64,000 bases of DNA, taken from contig NZ_JAGMUJ010000133.1 of assembly GCF_019049255.1 (NCBI RefSeq), positions 62,001 through 126,000 of the forward strand. Reading direction: 5' to 3'. This DNA is from Streptomyces sp. AC558_RSS880 (GTDB taxonomy: Bacteria > Actinomycetota > Actinomycetes > Streptomycetales > Streptomycetaceae). Below the pieces are notes generated by a model. That model saw nothing but the letters and a program-made list of their open reading frames with translations. It did not search any database and had not been told where the DNA came from. A program made the translations under genes and the position numbers. Position 1 is the first letter of the stretch. Each line of letters opens with the position of its first letter. Below are positions 42,073 through 49,260 of the stretch, piece by piece.

Positions 42073-42276
42073 CTACGCCGTCGCCGCGCTGGTGTCCTTC
42101 GACGGTACGGACAGGAAGGCCGCCCAGGCCTTCGGGGTGACGGTGAGGTGGGGGGCGTCCGGGGTCTTGGAGTCGCGGATGTGGATAGCGGTGGGGGCGA
42201 CGGCGACTTCGAGGCAGTTGCCGCCGTCGCTGCCGCTGTAGCTCGACTTGAACCACCGAAGTGCGGTGCTGCTCAT
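42073..42276 (-). CDS. DUF397 protein of a WhiJ-like pair
   Basis: A 67-residue protein with the DUF397 signature 'WFKSSYSGSDGGNCLEVA' and 'IHIRDSKTPDAPHLTVTPKAWAAFL'. It overlaps the stop of the XRE regulator gene by four bases (ATGA). DUF397 proteins are small partners of XRE regulators with DUF5753 domains in Streptomyces and are thought to act as antagonists or toxins of the pair; which applies here is not known. Confidence 0.88.
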   Translation of the reverse strand: MSSTALRWFKSSYSGSDGGNCLEVAVAPTAIHIRDSKTPDAPHLTVTPKAWAAFLSVPSKDTSAATA

Positions 42277-43091
42277 TGGTCTCCTAGAAGACGGTCCAGC
42301 AGGTCCCTCGTGTCTTCGGGGTTGAGGGCCTGTGACCGCAGCATCGCACACCTTTGCGTGAGGATCGCTACCTCGTTGGGATCGGCGATCAGTTGGCTAC
42401 CGCGTTGGGTTTCCGTGTAGGCGAGACGCTGGTGGTCAGGTGTCTCCAGGAGGACGAATGGACCGTCGAGGGCTGCGTGTGTGGTGCGTCCCAAGGGCAG
42501 AACCTGCAAGGTGAAGCCTGGCAATTCGGCGAGCTGCCGCAGATGCTGCAACTGGTCGACGTACACCTCCCGCCCGCCCAGGTGGTCTCGCAGGACCGCC
42601 TCCCAGACGACGAAGCATGTAATCGGTGGCTCCTTGCGGTGGAAGATGGTTTGCCGCTCAGTGCGTGCGACTACGTGCTGAGCGATTGTGTTCTCGTCGA
42701 TGACGGGAATGCGGCTGCGGAAGACCGCCCGTGCATACGCCTCCGTTTGGAGGAGACCTGGCAACACCTGGTTCTCGTACGACGAGATCACGAGAGCTTC
42801 CCGCTCCCGGTCCAGATACTCCTCCGCCCACAGCGGAATCAGATCCACCTCCGGCATCCTGCTCAGCGCGACCGACAACGCGCCCTTGGTGCAGAGGAGT
42901 TCGTCGAGTTGCTCGGCGAGGTCCGGCTTCAGCGGGCGTCTGCCCTGTTCGATCGACGCGATCTGCTGTTCACTGATGACGAACCGCTCGCCGAGTGACC
43001 TCTGTGTGTGGCCGGCGGCCTGGCGGTAGAGGGCGAGCAGGGCGCCCACCATCTTCATCGCGGAGGCGTTCCTCCGTGTCGTGGTGCTCAT
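42273..43091 (-). CDS. XRE family regulator with DUF5753 (WhiJ-like)
   Basis: A 272-residue regulator. The helix-turn-helix is at residues 15-70 ('GALLALYRQAAGHTQRSLGERFVISEQQIASIEQGRRPLKPDLAEQLDELL'), and the remainder is DUF5753 ('ALVISSYENQVLPGLLQTEAYARAVF', 'QLQHLRQLAELPGFTLQVLPLGRTTHAALDGPFVLLE'). WhiJ and its many paralogues control sporulation or antibiotic production together with a DUF397 and an ATPase partner. Start ATG 43091 (MSTTTRRNAS) fits the family. It diverges from the ATPase gene. Confidence 0.88.
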   Translation of the reverse strand: MSTTTRRNASAMKMVGALLALYRQAAGHTQRSLGERFVISEQQIASIEQGRRPLKPDLAEQLDELLCTKGALSVALSRMPEVDLIPLWAEEYLDREREALVISSYENQVLPGLLQTEAYARAVFRSRIPVIDENTIAQHVVARTERQTIFHRKEPPITCFVVWEAVLRDHLGGREVYVDQLQHLRQLAELPGFTLQVLPLGRTTHAALDGPFVLLETPDHQRLAYTETQRGSQLIADPNEVAILTQRCAMLRSQALNPEDTRDLLDRLLGDQ

Positions 43092-43173
43092 GAGGTCGAA
43101 CTCCCCACCCGTGCGCGTACGTTCACTGTCGCGCATGCGTACCGTCGAGCCGTACGGGTGCGCGGACTGTTCC

Positions 43174-43707
43174 ATGGTGGGCACGGAGCGTCACCCTCGT
43201 CCCGTGAAACAGGAAACTTCACCCCCGTCACCACGTGAGCGTTTCTTCCGCCGTGAGCGTCGGTCCGTGCCCGGCGCGCGGGCGTTCGCGCGCCGGGCGC
43301 TCGACGACTGGGGCGTACGCGGACGCGAAGACGACGTCCTGCTGTGCGTCAGCGAACTCGCCACCAACGCCCTGCTGCACGGTGTGCCACCCGGCCGGGG
43401 ATTCCTCCTGCGCCTCCTGCCGTACGCCGACGGCGTCCGCGTCGAGGTGCACGACAGTGGGGGCGGTGTGCCCGCCGTACCGCAGGGGGAGCCCGACGAG
43501 AGCGGGCGCGGGCTGTTGCTCGTGGCCGGGGTGGCGGACACGTGGGGTGTGGGGGAGCGGGACCCCGGGAAGGTCGTGTGGTGCGAGTTCGCTACGGGGT
43601 CCGCAGTACCGACGCCACCGACGCGATCGTCTCCGGTCCCACCCGGCAGCACCCTCCGATCAGCTGGGCCCCCGACGCACGCCAGCCCTTCACCTGCCCG
43701 GCACTGA
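43174..43707 (+). CDS. HATPase_c anti-sigma-like protein (AbaA/RsbW type)
   Basis: A 177-residue protein if started at ATG 43174 (GTG 43204 is also possible). The ATP-binding Bergerat fold shows N box 'ELATNALLHGVPPG', G1 'VEVHDSGGG' and G2 'ESGRGLLLVAGVADTWG'. Such proteins are serine kinases or anti-sigma factors and are the third partner of WhiJ-like loci. The final 116 bases run through the antisense of the convergent homocysteine methyltransferase gene; this Pro/Ser-rich tail has no match to the family and may have been created by loss of the original stop. Confidence 0.82.
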   Translation: MVGTERHPRPVKQETSPPSPRERFFRRERRSVPGARAFARRALDDWGVRGREDDVLLCVSELATNALLHGVPPGRGFLLRLLPYADGVRVEVHDSGGGVPAVPQGEPDESGRGLLLVAGVADTWGVGERDPGKVVWCEFATGSAVPTPPTRSSPVPPGSTLRSAGPPTHASPSPARH

Positions 43708-44503
43708 ACGTCGACCGCCCGGTCCACGCCCGCGCCCCGGCGTCCCACGTCTCGCCGCTGTTGGGGTAGACCACGACCGGTTTGCCGGTGACGCGGGCGG
43801 CGAGGGCGACGGCGTGGTCCGCGTCCTCCGGCGTGCAGCAGTTCACGCCGACCGCGATCACCTCGTCCGCCCGCGCCGCCAGCGCGAAGGCCTCCTCCAG
43901 CGGCTGGCCGGCGCGGGTGCGGTCGCCGGTCGCCGAGTACGACAGCCAGGCCGGTACGTCCAGGCCGCGCAGCGCACGCAGCAGGGCCTCCGCCTCGTCC
44001 GTGTCGGGGATCGTCTCCAGGGCCAGTACATCCGGAGCGGCCCCCGCCAGGACCTCCATGCGCGGGCGGTGGAAGCGCTCCAGCTCCGCCACGCTCAGCC
44101 CGTACCGGCCCCGGTACTCCGAGCCGTCCGCGAGCATCGCGCCGTACGGGCCGACCGACGCCGCCACCCACAGCGGGCGCGTCACCCGGGCCCGCCGGGC
44201 CGCCGTACGGGCGCACTCCACGCTCAGGGCCAGCAGACCGGCGGCCTCCTCCCGGCCGGTCCCGCGCCGCGCGAAACCCTCGAACGTCGCCTGGTAGCTC
44301 GCCGTGATCGCCACGTCCGCGCCCGCCTCGAAATACGCGAGGTGAGCCGCCGTCACCGCCTCCGGGTCCTCGGCGAGCAGCCGGGCCGACCACAGCTCGT
44401 CGCTCAGGTCGTGTCCGGCCGACGCGAGCTGGTTGGACATGCCACCGTCGAGTACGACCGTGCCGTCCGCGAGTGCCTCGGCGAGGGCGGGAGGGGTGCG
44501 CAT
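43592..44503 (-). CDS. mmuM: Homocysteine S-methyltransferase
   Basis: A 303-residue TIM-barrel methyltransferase. Zinc ligands are Cys in 'GVNCCTPED' and the Cys pair in 'GAQLIGGCCRVGPETI'; 'VLDGGMSNQLASAGHDLSDELWSARLL' is the family opening. It transfers a methyl group from S-methylmethionine (or S-adenosylmethionine) to homocysteine to yield methionine. It is monocistronic and lies far from the sulfur operon. Its 3' end overlaps the ATPase gene by 116 bases on the other strand. Confidence 0.9.
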   Translation of the reverse strand: MRTPPALAEALADGTVVLDGGMSNQLASAGHDLSDELWSARLLAEDPEAVTAAHLAYFEAGADVAITASYQATFEGFARRGTGREEAAGLLALSVECARTAARRARVTRPLWVAASVGPYGAMLADGSEYRGRYGLSVAELERFHRPRMEVLAGAAPDVLALETIPDTDEAEALLRALRGLDVPAWLSYSATGDRTRAGQPLEEAFALAARADEVIAVGVNCCTPEDADHAVALAARVTGKPVVVYPNSGETWDAGARAWTGRSTFSAGQVKGWRASGAQLIGGCCRVGPETIASVASVLRTP

Positions 44504-44706
44504 ACCGACGACGCTAGTCGTTCTGTCCGGGGAGGTCGTGGGCAGGTGAGCCAGGCTCCGGCTGAGGTCCCCCGTCCGATGTGTTCGAGGTCAGCGGTTC
44601 GATCTCCGCGGGGCCCCGGTCAGGCGTACGGTGCGTGCCCGTCGGTCGCGGGGTGGGACTCGGCGTCGACGTAGCCCGCACCGGCGGGGGCGCACCGCCA
44701 TGGGGC

Positions 44707-45363
44707 TCATGCCTTTCTGCGGGTGATCGCCTGTGTGACGGCCACCGCGGTCGCCAGCAAGCCCGCGGCGACGGTGAGCAGGACGCTCGTGGGCGCCACC
44801 GCGGACGCCGAGTCCGGCGCGTTCTGCAGGTGGGTGAGCATGATGTTGACCGGGGAGACGCCTTTGCCCAGCAGAAGGGCCAGCAGGAGCACCAGGGCGA
44901 GGACGAGTGCGTAACCCTGGCGCCGGAACACCAGCCGTGAGCAGACCAGGCCGACGGCCATGCCGGTGAAAGCGCAGACGAGTTGGGCCACGGTCCCCAG
45001 TACCAGGTCCGCAAGGCCGGGTGCGTGGGTCCCGGACAGCAGTGGCAGCACCAGGCCGGTGGCCGTGAGCAGCAGGCACCACACGGCTGCCGTTCCGGCC
45101 GTCGCGAGCAGGACGCGCAGATGGCCGCCGGCGCTGACGGCGACGATCGAGCGGTGCGCCCGGTCCTCAAGACCGACCAGTGCCATGGTCAGCCAGACCG
45201 AGCACGGCAGCATGGCCCCGGCCACCGAGGCGTAGGTCGCGGTGAGCGGCCCGCTGTCGCTGCTGGTCAGCACGGTCACCAGGCCGAGGAACAGCAGCAG
45301 CGGCGCGAGGTAGCGCTGGGAGAGCAGCAGGACCGTGGACAGGTAGCGGATCAGGGCGATCAC
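44707..45363 (-). CDS. ABC exporter membrane subunit
   Basis: A 218-residue protein with about six hydrophobic helices and almost no loops, beginning at GTG 45363, which overlaps the ATPase stop (GTGA). The size and absence of a binding protein indicate an ABC-2-like exporter permease. The product may export a lipid, peptide or antibiotic; nothing in the sequence specifies which. The 203 bases after it up to the methyltransferase gene contain no recognised gene. Confidence 0.75.
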   Translation of the reverse strand: MIALIRYLSTVLLLSQRYLAPLLLFLGLVTVLTSSDSGPLTATYASVAGAMLPCSVWLTMALVGLEDRAHRSIVAVSAGGHLRVLLATAGTAAVWCLLLTATGLVLPLLSGTHAPGLADLVLGTVAQLVCAFTGMAVGLVCSRLVFRRQGYALVLALVLLLALLLGKGVSPVNIMLTHLQNAPDSASAVAPTSVLLTVAAGLLATAVAVTQAITRRKA

Positions 45364-46241
45364 AGAGCGGGCCTCTTCACATCGGCCCGGGAAGCGGGTC
45401 CGTCGGCGGCCCCGGTCAGGCCGGCCACCGACCACCGGTGCCGCAACGCCGTCAGCAGTACGGCGTCCGAGTGCTCCCGCGCCACCCGCAGGACGACCTC
45501 TCCGCCGCGCCGGGAGGTGTCCACCACACCCGGCAACGCGGACCAGTCCACCTCGTCCGGCACGGCACCGTCGGGCGGCACGGTCAGGACCAGCTCGACC
45601 GTCGAGGCGCGGCTTCGGGCAGGCCGGCCGCCACGCCGGGTGACCAGGCCGTCGTGGATGACGTAGGTGCCGTCGGCGTGCGTCTCGGTGATCGCCTCGC
45701 GGTGGTCGGTGAAGACCACCGCACCGCCCCGCGCGGCCACCTCGTCGATGAACTCGGCGAGGACACCGTGGGCCGAGACGTCGAGACCCGACCAGGGTTC
45801 GTCGAGGACCAGCAGGTCGGGCCGGACGAGCAGGGCCTGGGCGAGCGCCACCTTCTGCGCGTTGCCCTTCGAGAGCGTGCGCAGCGACGCGTTCCGCCCG
45901 CCCACCAGGGACAGCCGCTCCAGCAGGTGATCGCCTCGGGCACGGGCGGCGGAGGCCGACAGGCCACGGATACGCCCCATGTGCGTGAGATAGGAGATCG
46001 CCGAGATGCGGTCGTGGGCGGTGAAGCGGTCCGGTACGTAACCGATGTGCGGTGGCCGGCCCGACACGCTCCCGGTGGTGGGCTGCGACAGTCCGGCGAG
46101 GATCCTCAGCAGGGTCGACTTCCCCGAACCGTTGGCGCCCACGACCGCGAGGACGTCGCCGGTCGAGACCTGCAGGTCCACGTCGCGGAGGACCCACCGT
46201 CCCCCGCCGTGACGTTTGCCGACCGCCTCACAACGTAACAA
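45360..46241 (-). CDS. ABC exporter ATP-binding protein
   Basis: A 293-residue ATPase: Walker A 'GANGSGKSTLLRILAGLSQP', signature-like 'LSKGNAQKVALAQALL' (the LSxGxxQ form of exporters), Walker B 'LLVLDEPWSGLDV' and switch His 'VVFTDHREAI'. A C-terminal extension of about 80 residues follows. The start is uncertain: TTG 46241 has GAGGAG five bases upstream and puts the first strand at the N-terminus, while GTG codons at 46289-46295 are in frame but give a Pro-rich extension. It pairs with the membrane subunit through a GTGA overlap. Confidence 0.82.
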   Translation of the reverse strand: MLRCEAVGKRHGGGRWVLRDVDLQVSTGDVLAVVGANGSGKSTLLRILAGLSQPTTGSVSGRPPHIGYVPDRFTAHDRISAISYLTHMGRIRGLSASAARARGDHLLERLSLVGGRNASLRTLSKGNAQKVALAQALLVRPDLLVLDEPWSGLDVSAHGVLAEFIDEVAARGGAVVFTDHREAITETHADGTYVIHDGLVTRRGGRPARSRASTVELVLTVPPDGAVPDEVDWSALPGVVDTSRRGGEVVLRVAREHSDAVLLTALRHRWSVAGLTGAADGPASRADVKRPAL

Positions 46242-46298
46242 CTCGACTCCTCGACGTGGCCGGCTCGCGGCTGGTTCCGGTGGTGGCACCACCACCGT

Positions 46299-46320
46299 CC
46301 CCCGGCACAGCTGCCGGGGG
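46299..46320. promoter_or_regulatory. Hairpin upstream of the ABC exporter genes
   Basis: CCCCCGGCA-CAGC-TGCCGGGGG is a perfect 9-bp stem with a 4-base loop, 58 bases before the likely ATPase start. In the transcript it could be an attenuator; as DNA, an operator. Confidence 0.45.
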
Positions 46321-46491
46321 GCACCGGTCGCAGCGCGCCCTTCGGCCCCCGTGCCGGGACGCTGAGAGAAAATACAGCCGGACAGGGCGGTGAGTACACG
46401 GCGGGGGAGCGGGGCACCCGGCTGGCTGCGGGTGACGAGGCTCGCGCGGGGGCGGCGGGAGGACGGTCCGTAAGACGGCGGCCGAGGTCGT

Positions 46492-46538
46492 GACCCCAGT
46501 ACGGCGGTCGCGGCGGGACCCCGATACGACGGTCGCGG
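46492..46538. repeat. Two-copy 22-base direct repeat
   Basis: Copies at 46492-46513 and 46517-46538 agree at 19 of 22 positions (GACCCC..TACG.CGGTCGCGG) with a 25-base period, ending 23 bases before the amidotransferase start. The two sites fall on nearly the same side of the helix, as tandem regulator sites often do. Confidence 0.5.
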
Positions 46539-46561
46539 TCGTGACCGGGAAGGCGGTGGAC

Positions 46562-47395
46562 ATGTGCCGTTGGCTCGCCTATTCGGGCACTCCCATCCTG
46601 CTCGACAGCATCCTCTACAAGCCGGTCCACTCACTGATCGACCAGAGCCTGCACTCCAAGATGGGCGTCGAGACGACCAACGGCGACGGGTTCGGCGTGG
46701 GCTGGTACGCGCCGCACAAGGACAGCCCCGCCGTCGTCCGGGACATCGGCCCGGCGTGGAGCGACCGCAATCTGCGGGAGATCGCCGAGCACGTCGTCTC
46801 GCCGCTCTTCTTCGCCCACATCCGGGCCTCGACCGGCACGGCGGTGCAGCAGACCAACTGCCATCCGTTCCGGCACGGCCGCTGGATGTGGATGCACAAC
46901 GGGGCGATCGCCGAGTTCCACCTGGTCAGGCGCGACCTCGCCCTCTCCGTCGAGCCCGGCCTGTTCCCGTACGTCGAGGGCTCCACGGACTCGGAGATGA
47001 TGTTCTACCTGTCGCTGACCCTCGGCCTGGAGGAGGACCCGCCCGGTGCCGTCGCCCGGATGGCCGGCCTGGTGGAACGCGTCGGCCACGAGCACGGCGT
47101 GGAGTTCCCGCTGCAGATGACGGTCTCGGTGACCGACGGCGTGCGCCTGTGGGCGTTCCGCTACTCCAGCCAGAAGGAGTCGCGCTCGCTCTTCTACAGC
47201 ACCCGCGTGGACACGCTGCGCTCCCTCCACCCCGACGTGGCCTTCCTGCACGAGATCTCCGGCGACGCCCGCCTCATCGTCTCCGAACCCCTGGGCGACC
47301 TGCCCGGCGCCTGGAACGCCGTCCCCGAGGGCACCTACGGCGTGGTGGGGCCCGAGGGGGACCGGATGGACACCTTCACGCCTCTGGCGGCCTGA
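46562..47395 (+). CDS. Class II glutamine amidotransferase (YafJ/EgtC-like)
   Basis: A 277-residue N-terminal-nucleophile amidohydrolase. The catalytic Cys is residue 2 (MCRWLAYSG), exposed after Met removal. Further active-site elements are 'TNGDGFGVGWY', 'FAHIRASTGTAVQQTNCHPF' and 'WMWMHNGAIAEF', and 'TDSEMMFYL'. EgtC in ergothioneine biosynthesis belongs to this family and cleaves gamma-glutamyl groups, but no other egt gene is nearby, so this is more likely a YafJ-like paralogue with an unknown amide substrate. A GGGAAGG ribosome site precedes the ATG. Confidence 0.86.
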   Translation: MCRWLAYSGTPILLDSILYKPVHSLIDQSLHSKMGVETTNGDGFGVGWYAPHKDSPAVVRDIGPAWSDRNLREIAEHVVSPLFFAHIRASTGTAVQQTNCHPFRHGRWMWMHNGAIAEFHLVRRDLALSVEPGLFPYVEGSTDSEMMFYLSLTLGLEEDPPGAVARMAGLVERVGHEHGVEFPLQMTVSVTDGVRLWAFRYSSQKESRSLFYSTRVDTLRSLHPDVAFLHEISGDARLIVSEPLGDLPGAWNAVPEGTYGVVGPEGDRMDTFTPLAA

Positions 47396-47489
47396 GGCTC
47401 CCGACGAAGCGGCTGTGGCGAGTCGTCCCTGCCCCGATCGGCTCGATATCGGATCGCGGGGCGTGGCCGCCGGCTGGCACGCTGCCCGC

Positions 47490-48038
47490 ATGGATCAGGC
47501 GGAAGTGCTGCTCATCGGAGGACGAGCCGGTGCCGGCAAGACGACCGTGGCGTGGGAGGTCTCGGCGCGGCTGCGTGCCGCGGCCGTCTCCCACGCGATC
47601 GTCGAGGGTGACTTCATGGGGCAGGTGCATCCGGCACCGGAGGGGGATCCGCACCGCGCGGAGATCACCGAGAGCAATCTGACCGCCGTCTGGGCCAACT
47701 TCGCCCGGCTGGGCTACCGGCGCCTCGTCTACACGAACACCGCGAGTGTGCTGCCCGAGGCGACGGGCATGTTCGAGCGCGCCATGGGGGCCGGAGTGGG
47801 GATCGTACGCGTCCTGCTCACCGCGTCGGACGCCACCGCCCGTGAGCGGCTGACGGGCCGGGAACTCGGTTCGGAGCTGGAGCGGGAACTGGAGGGCAGC
47901 GCCCGCACGGCACGTCTCCTGGACCGGCGGGCCCCGGCGGGGACGGTGCGGGTGGTGACGGACGGACGGTCCGTCGTGGACATCGCGCGGGAGGTGGTGG
48001 CCGCCACCGGCTGGGCCGTCGGGCCGGCACAGCCGTGA
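47490..48038 (+). CDS. P-loop nucleotide kinase-like protein
   Basis: A 182-residue protein with Walker A 'LLIGGRAGAGKTTVAWEVSARL', an acidic 'IVEGDFMGQVHP' like the substrate site of small-molecule kinases, and 'LLTASDATARERLTGRE' resembling a lid region. It may phosphorylate a small molecule or an antibiotic; chloramphenicol phosphotransferase-like and gluconate-kinase-like folds are possible. CACGCT six bases before the ATG suggests a leaderless transcript separate from the amidotransferase. Confidence 0.75.
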   Translation: MDQAEVLLIGGRAGAGKTTVAWEVSARLRAAAVSHAIVEGDFMGQVHPAPEGDPHRAEITESNLTAVWANFARLGYRRLVYTNTASVLPEATGMFERAMGAGVGIVRVLLTASDATARERLTGRELGSELERELEGSARTARLLDRRAPAGTVRVVTDGRSVVDIAREVVAATGWAVGPAQP

Positions 48039-48060
48039 CCGGTACGTCCCGCCGGACCCG

Positions 48061-48089
48061 TTGACCTCTCCGTGACACGCCCTTACCTT
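48061..48089 (+). promoter_or_regulatory. Promoter of the glycosidase operon
   Basis: TTGACC (48061-48066) and TACCTT (48084-48089) are separated by 17 bases, one of the best housekeeping-type promoters in the window. The transcript would start near 48096, about 75 bases before the first ATG. Confidence 0.7.
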
Positions 48090-48114
48090 TTCGACGTTCG
48101 TCATCTCAGATGGC

Positions 48115-48131
48115 GTTCGACATATCGAAAC
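48115..48131. promoter_or_regulatory. Operator of the glycosidase operon
   Basis: GTTCGACATATCGAAAC contains the perfect repeat TTCGA-CATA-TCGAA, of the kind bound by IclR or similar regulators. It lies about 20 bases after the predicted transcription start, a position suited to blocking elongation. Confidence 0.55.
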
Positions 48132-48170
48132 AGCGAATGCATGTCATCTTCCCCACGAGAGGCAGACCGC

Positions 48171-49259
48171 ATGAGCCGCGCCGCCGACCTGCCCGACCTG
48201 CCCCCGCCCCCCGCCCGCAGACTCCTGCTGAAGGGTGCCCTCGCCGCGGGCGCCCTGGCCGCCGCCACCCCCGTCGCCGCCCACGCCGCCGCACACCCGA
48301 AGGCAGCCCCGTACGTGAACCCGCTCGTCCCCCATCGCGCCGATCCGCACATCACCCGGCACACCGACGGCTTCTACTACTTCACCGCCACCGTCCCCGA
48401 GTACGACCGGATCGTCCTGCGCCGCTCCCGTACGCTCAACGGGCTCGGCGGTGCCGCCGAGTCGGTGATCTGGCGGGCGCACCCCACCGGCGACATGGGC
48501 GCCCACATCTGGGCGCCGGAGATGCACCGCGTCGCCGGCAAGTGGTACGTCTACTTCGCCGCCGCGCCCGCCGAGGACGTGTGGGCGATCCGCATCTGGG
48601 TCCTTGAGAACGCCCACCCCAACCCCTTCAAGGGCACCTGGGTCGAGAAGGGGCAGATCAAGACCGCGTGGGAGACCTTCTCCCTGGACGCCACCACCTT
48701 CGCCCACCGCGGCACCCGCTACCTCGCCTGGGCCCAGCACGAACCCGGCATGGACAACAACACCGCCGTCTGGCTCTCCGAGATGGCGAACCCCTGGACC
48801 CTGACCGGCCCTCAAGTGCGGCTGTCCACCCCCGAGTACGACTGGGAGCGCATCGGCTTCGCCGTCAACGAGGGGCCGTACGTCCTGCACCGCAACGGCC
48901 GGCTGTTCATGACCTACTCGGCCAGCGCCACCGACCACCACTACTGCGTGGGGCTGCTGACCGCCGACGAGGACAGCGACCTCATGGACCCGGCGAGCTG
49001 GGCCAAGTCACCCGTCCCCGTCTTCACCAGCAACGACACCACCCGGCAGTACGGGCCCGGCCACAACTGCTTCACCGTCGCCGAGGACGGCCGTACCGAC
49101 GTCCTCGTCTACCACGCCCGCCAGTACAAGGAGATCACCGGCGACCCGCTGGACGACCCCAACCGCCACACCCGCGTCCAGAAACTCGGCTGGAAGGCGG
49201 ACGGTACCCCCGACTTCGGCGTCCCCGTGGCCGACACCGCGACGGGGGAGGGGGCGTGA
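48171..49259 (+). CDS. Secreted glycoside hydrolase family 43 (arabinofuranosidase-like)
   Basis: A 362-residue protein. A Tat signal (ARRLLLKGALAAGALAAATPVAAHA) covers residues 18-42. The five-bladed GH43 propeller is marked by 'HRADPHITRHTDGFYYFTATVPEYDRIVLRRS' (catalytic base Asp), 'DMGAHIWAPEMHRVAGKWYVYFAA' and 'NEGPYVLHRNGRLFMTYSAS' (general-acid Glu). Closest known type is exo-alpha-1,5-L-arabinofuranosidase, which trims arabinan side chains outside the cell. The ATG at 48171 has GAGAGG upstream; it is the first gene of an operon with two more carbohydrate-active enzymes. Confidence 0.85.
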   Translation: MSRAADLPDLPPPPARRLLLKGALAAGALAAATPVAAHAAAHPKAAPYVNPLVPHRADPHITRHTDGFYYFTATVPEYDRIVLRRSRTLNGLGGAAESVIWRAHPTGDMGAHIWAPEMHRVAGKWYVYFAAAPAEDVWAIRIWVLENAHPNPFKGTWVEKGQIKTAWETFSLDATTFAHRGTRYLAWAQHEPGMDNNTAVWLSEMANPWTLTGPQVRLSTPEYDWERIGFAVNEGPYVLHRNGRLFMTYSASATDHHYCVGLLTADEDSDLMDPASWAKSPVPVFTSNDTTRQYGPGHNCFTVAEDGRTDVLVYHARQYKEITGDPLDDPNRHTRVQKLGWKADGTPDFGVPVADTATGEGA

Positions 49260-49260
49260 C

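Larger units (their letters stand above)
46242..46561. other. Divergent intergenic region with hairpin and tandem repeat
   Basis: These 320 bases separate the ABC ATPase gene from the amidotransferase gene. They hold a perfect 9-bp hairpin (46299-46320), an adjacent GGTGG...CCACC repeat (46280-46296) and a 25-base-period tandem repeat (46492-46538). No coding region is supported, although a minus-strand frame stays open through it. Confidence 0.55.

Noticed and set aside
46242..46634. N-terminal extension of the ABC ATPase to 424 residues
   Set aside because: The extra residues are Pro/Arg/Ser-rich and cross a hairpin and tandem repeats; the ATPase fold starts near 46241.
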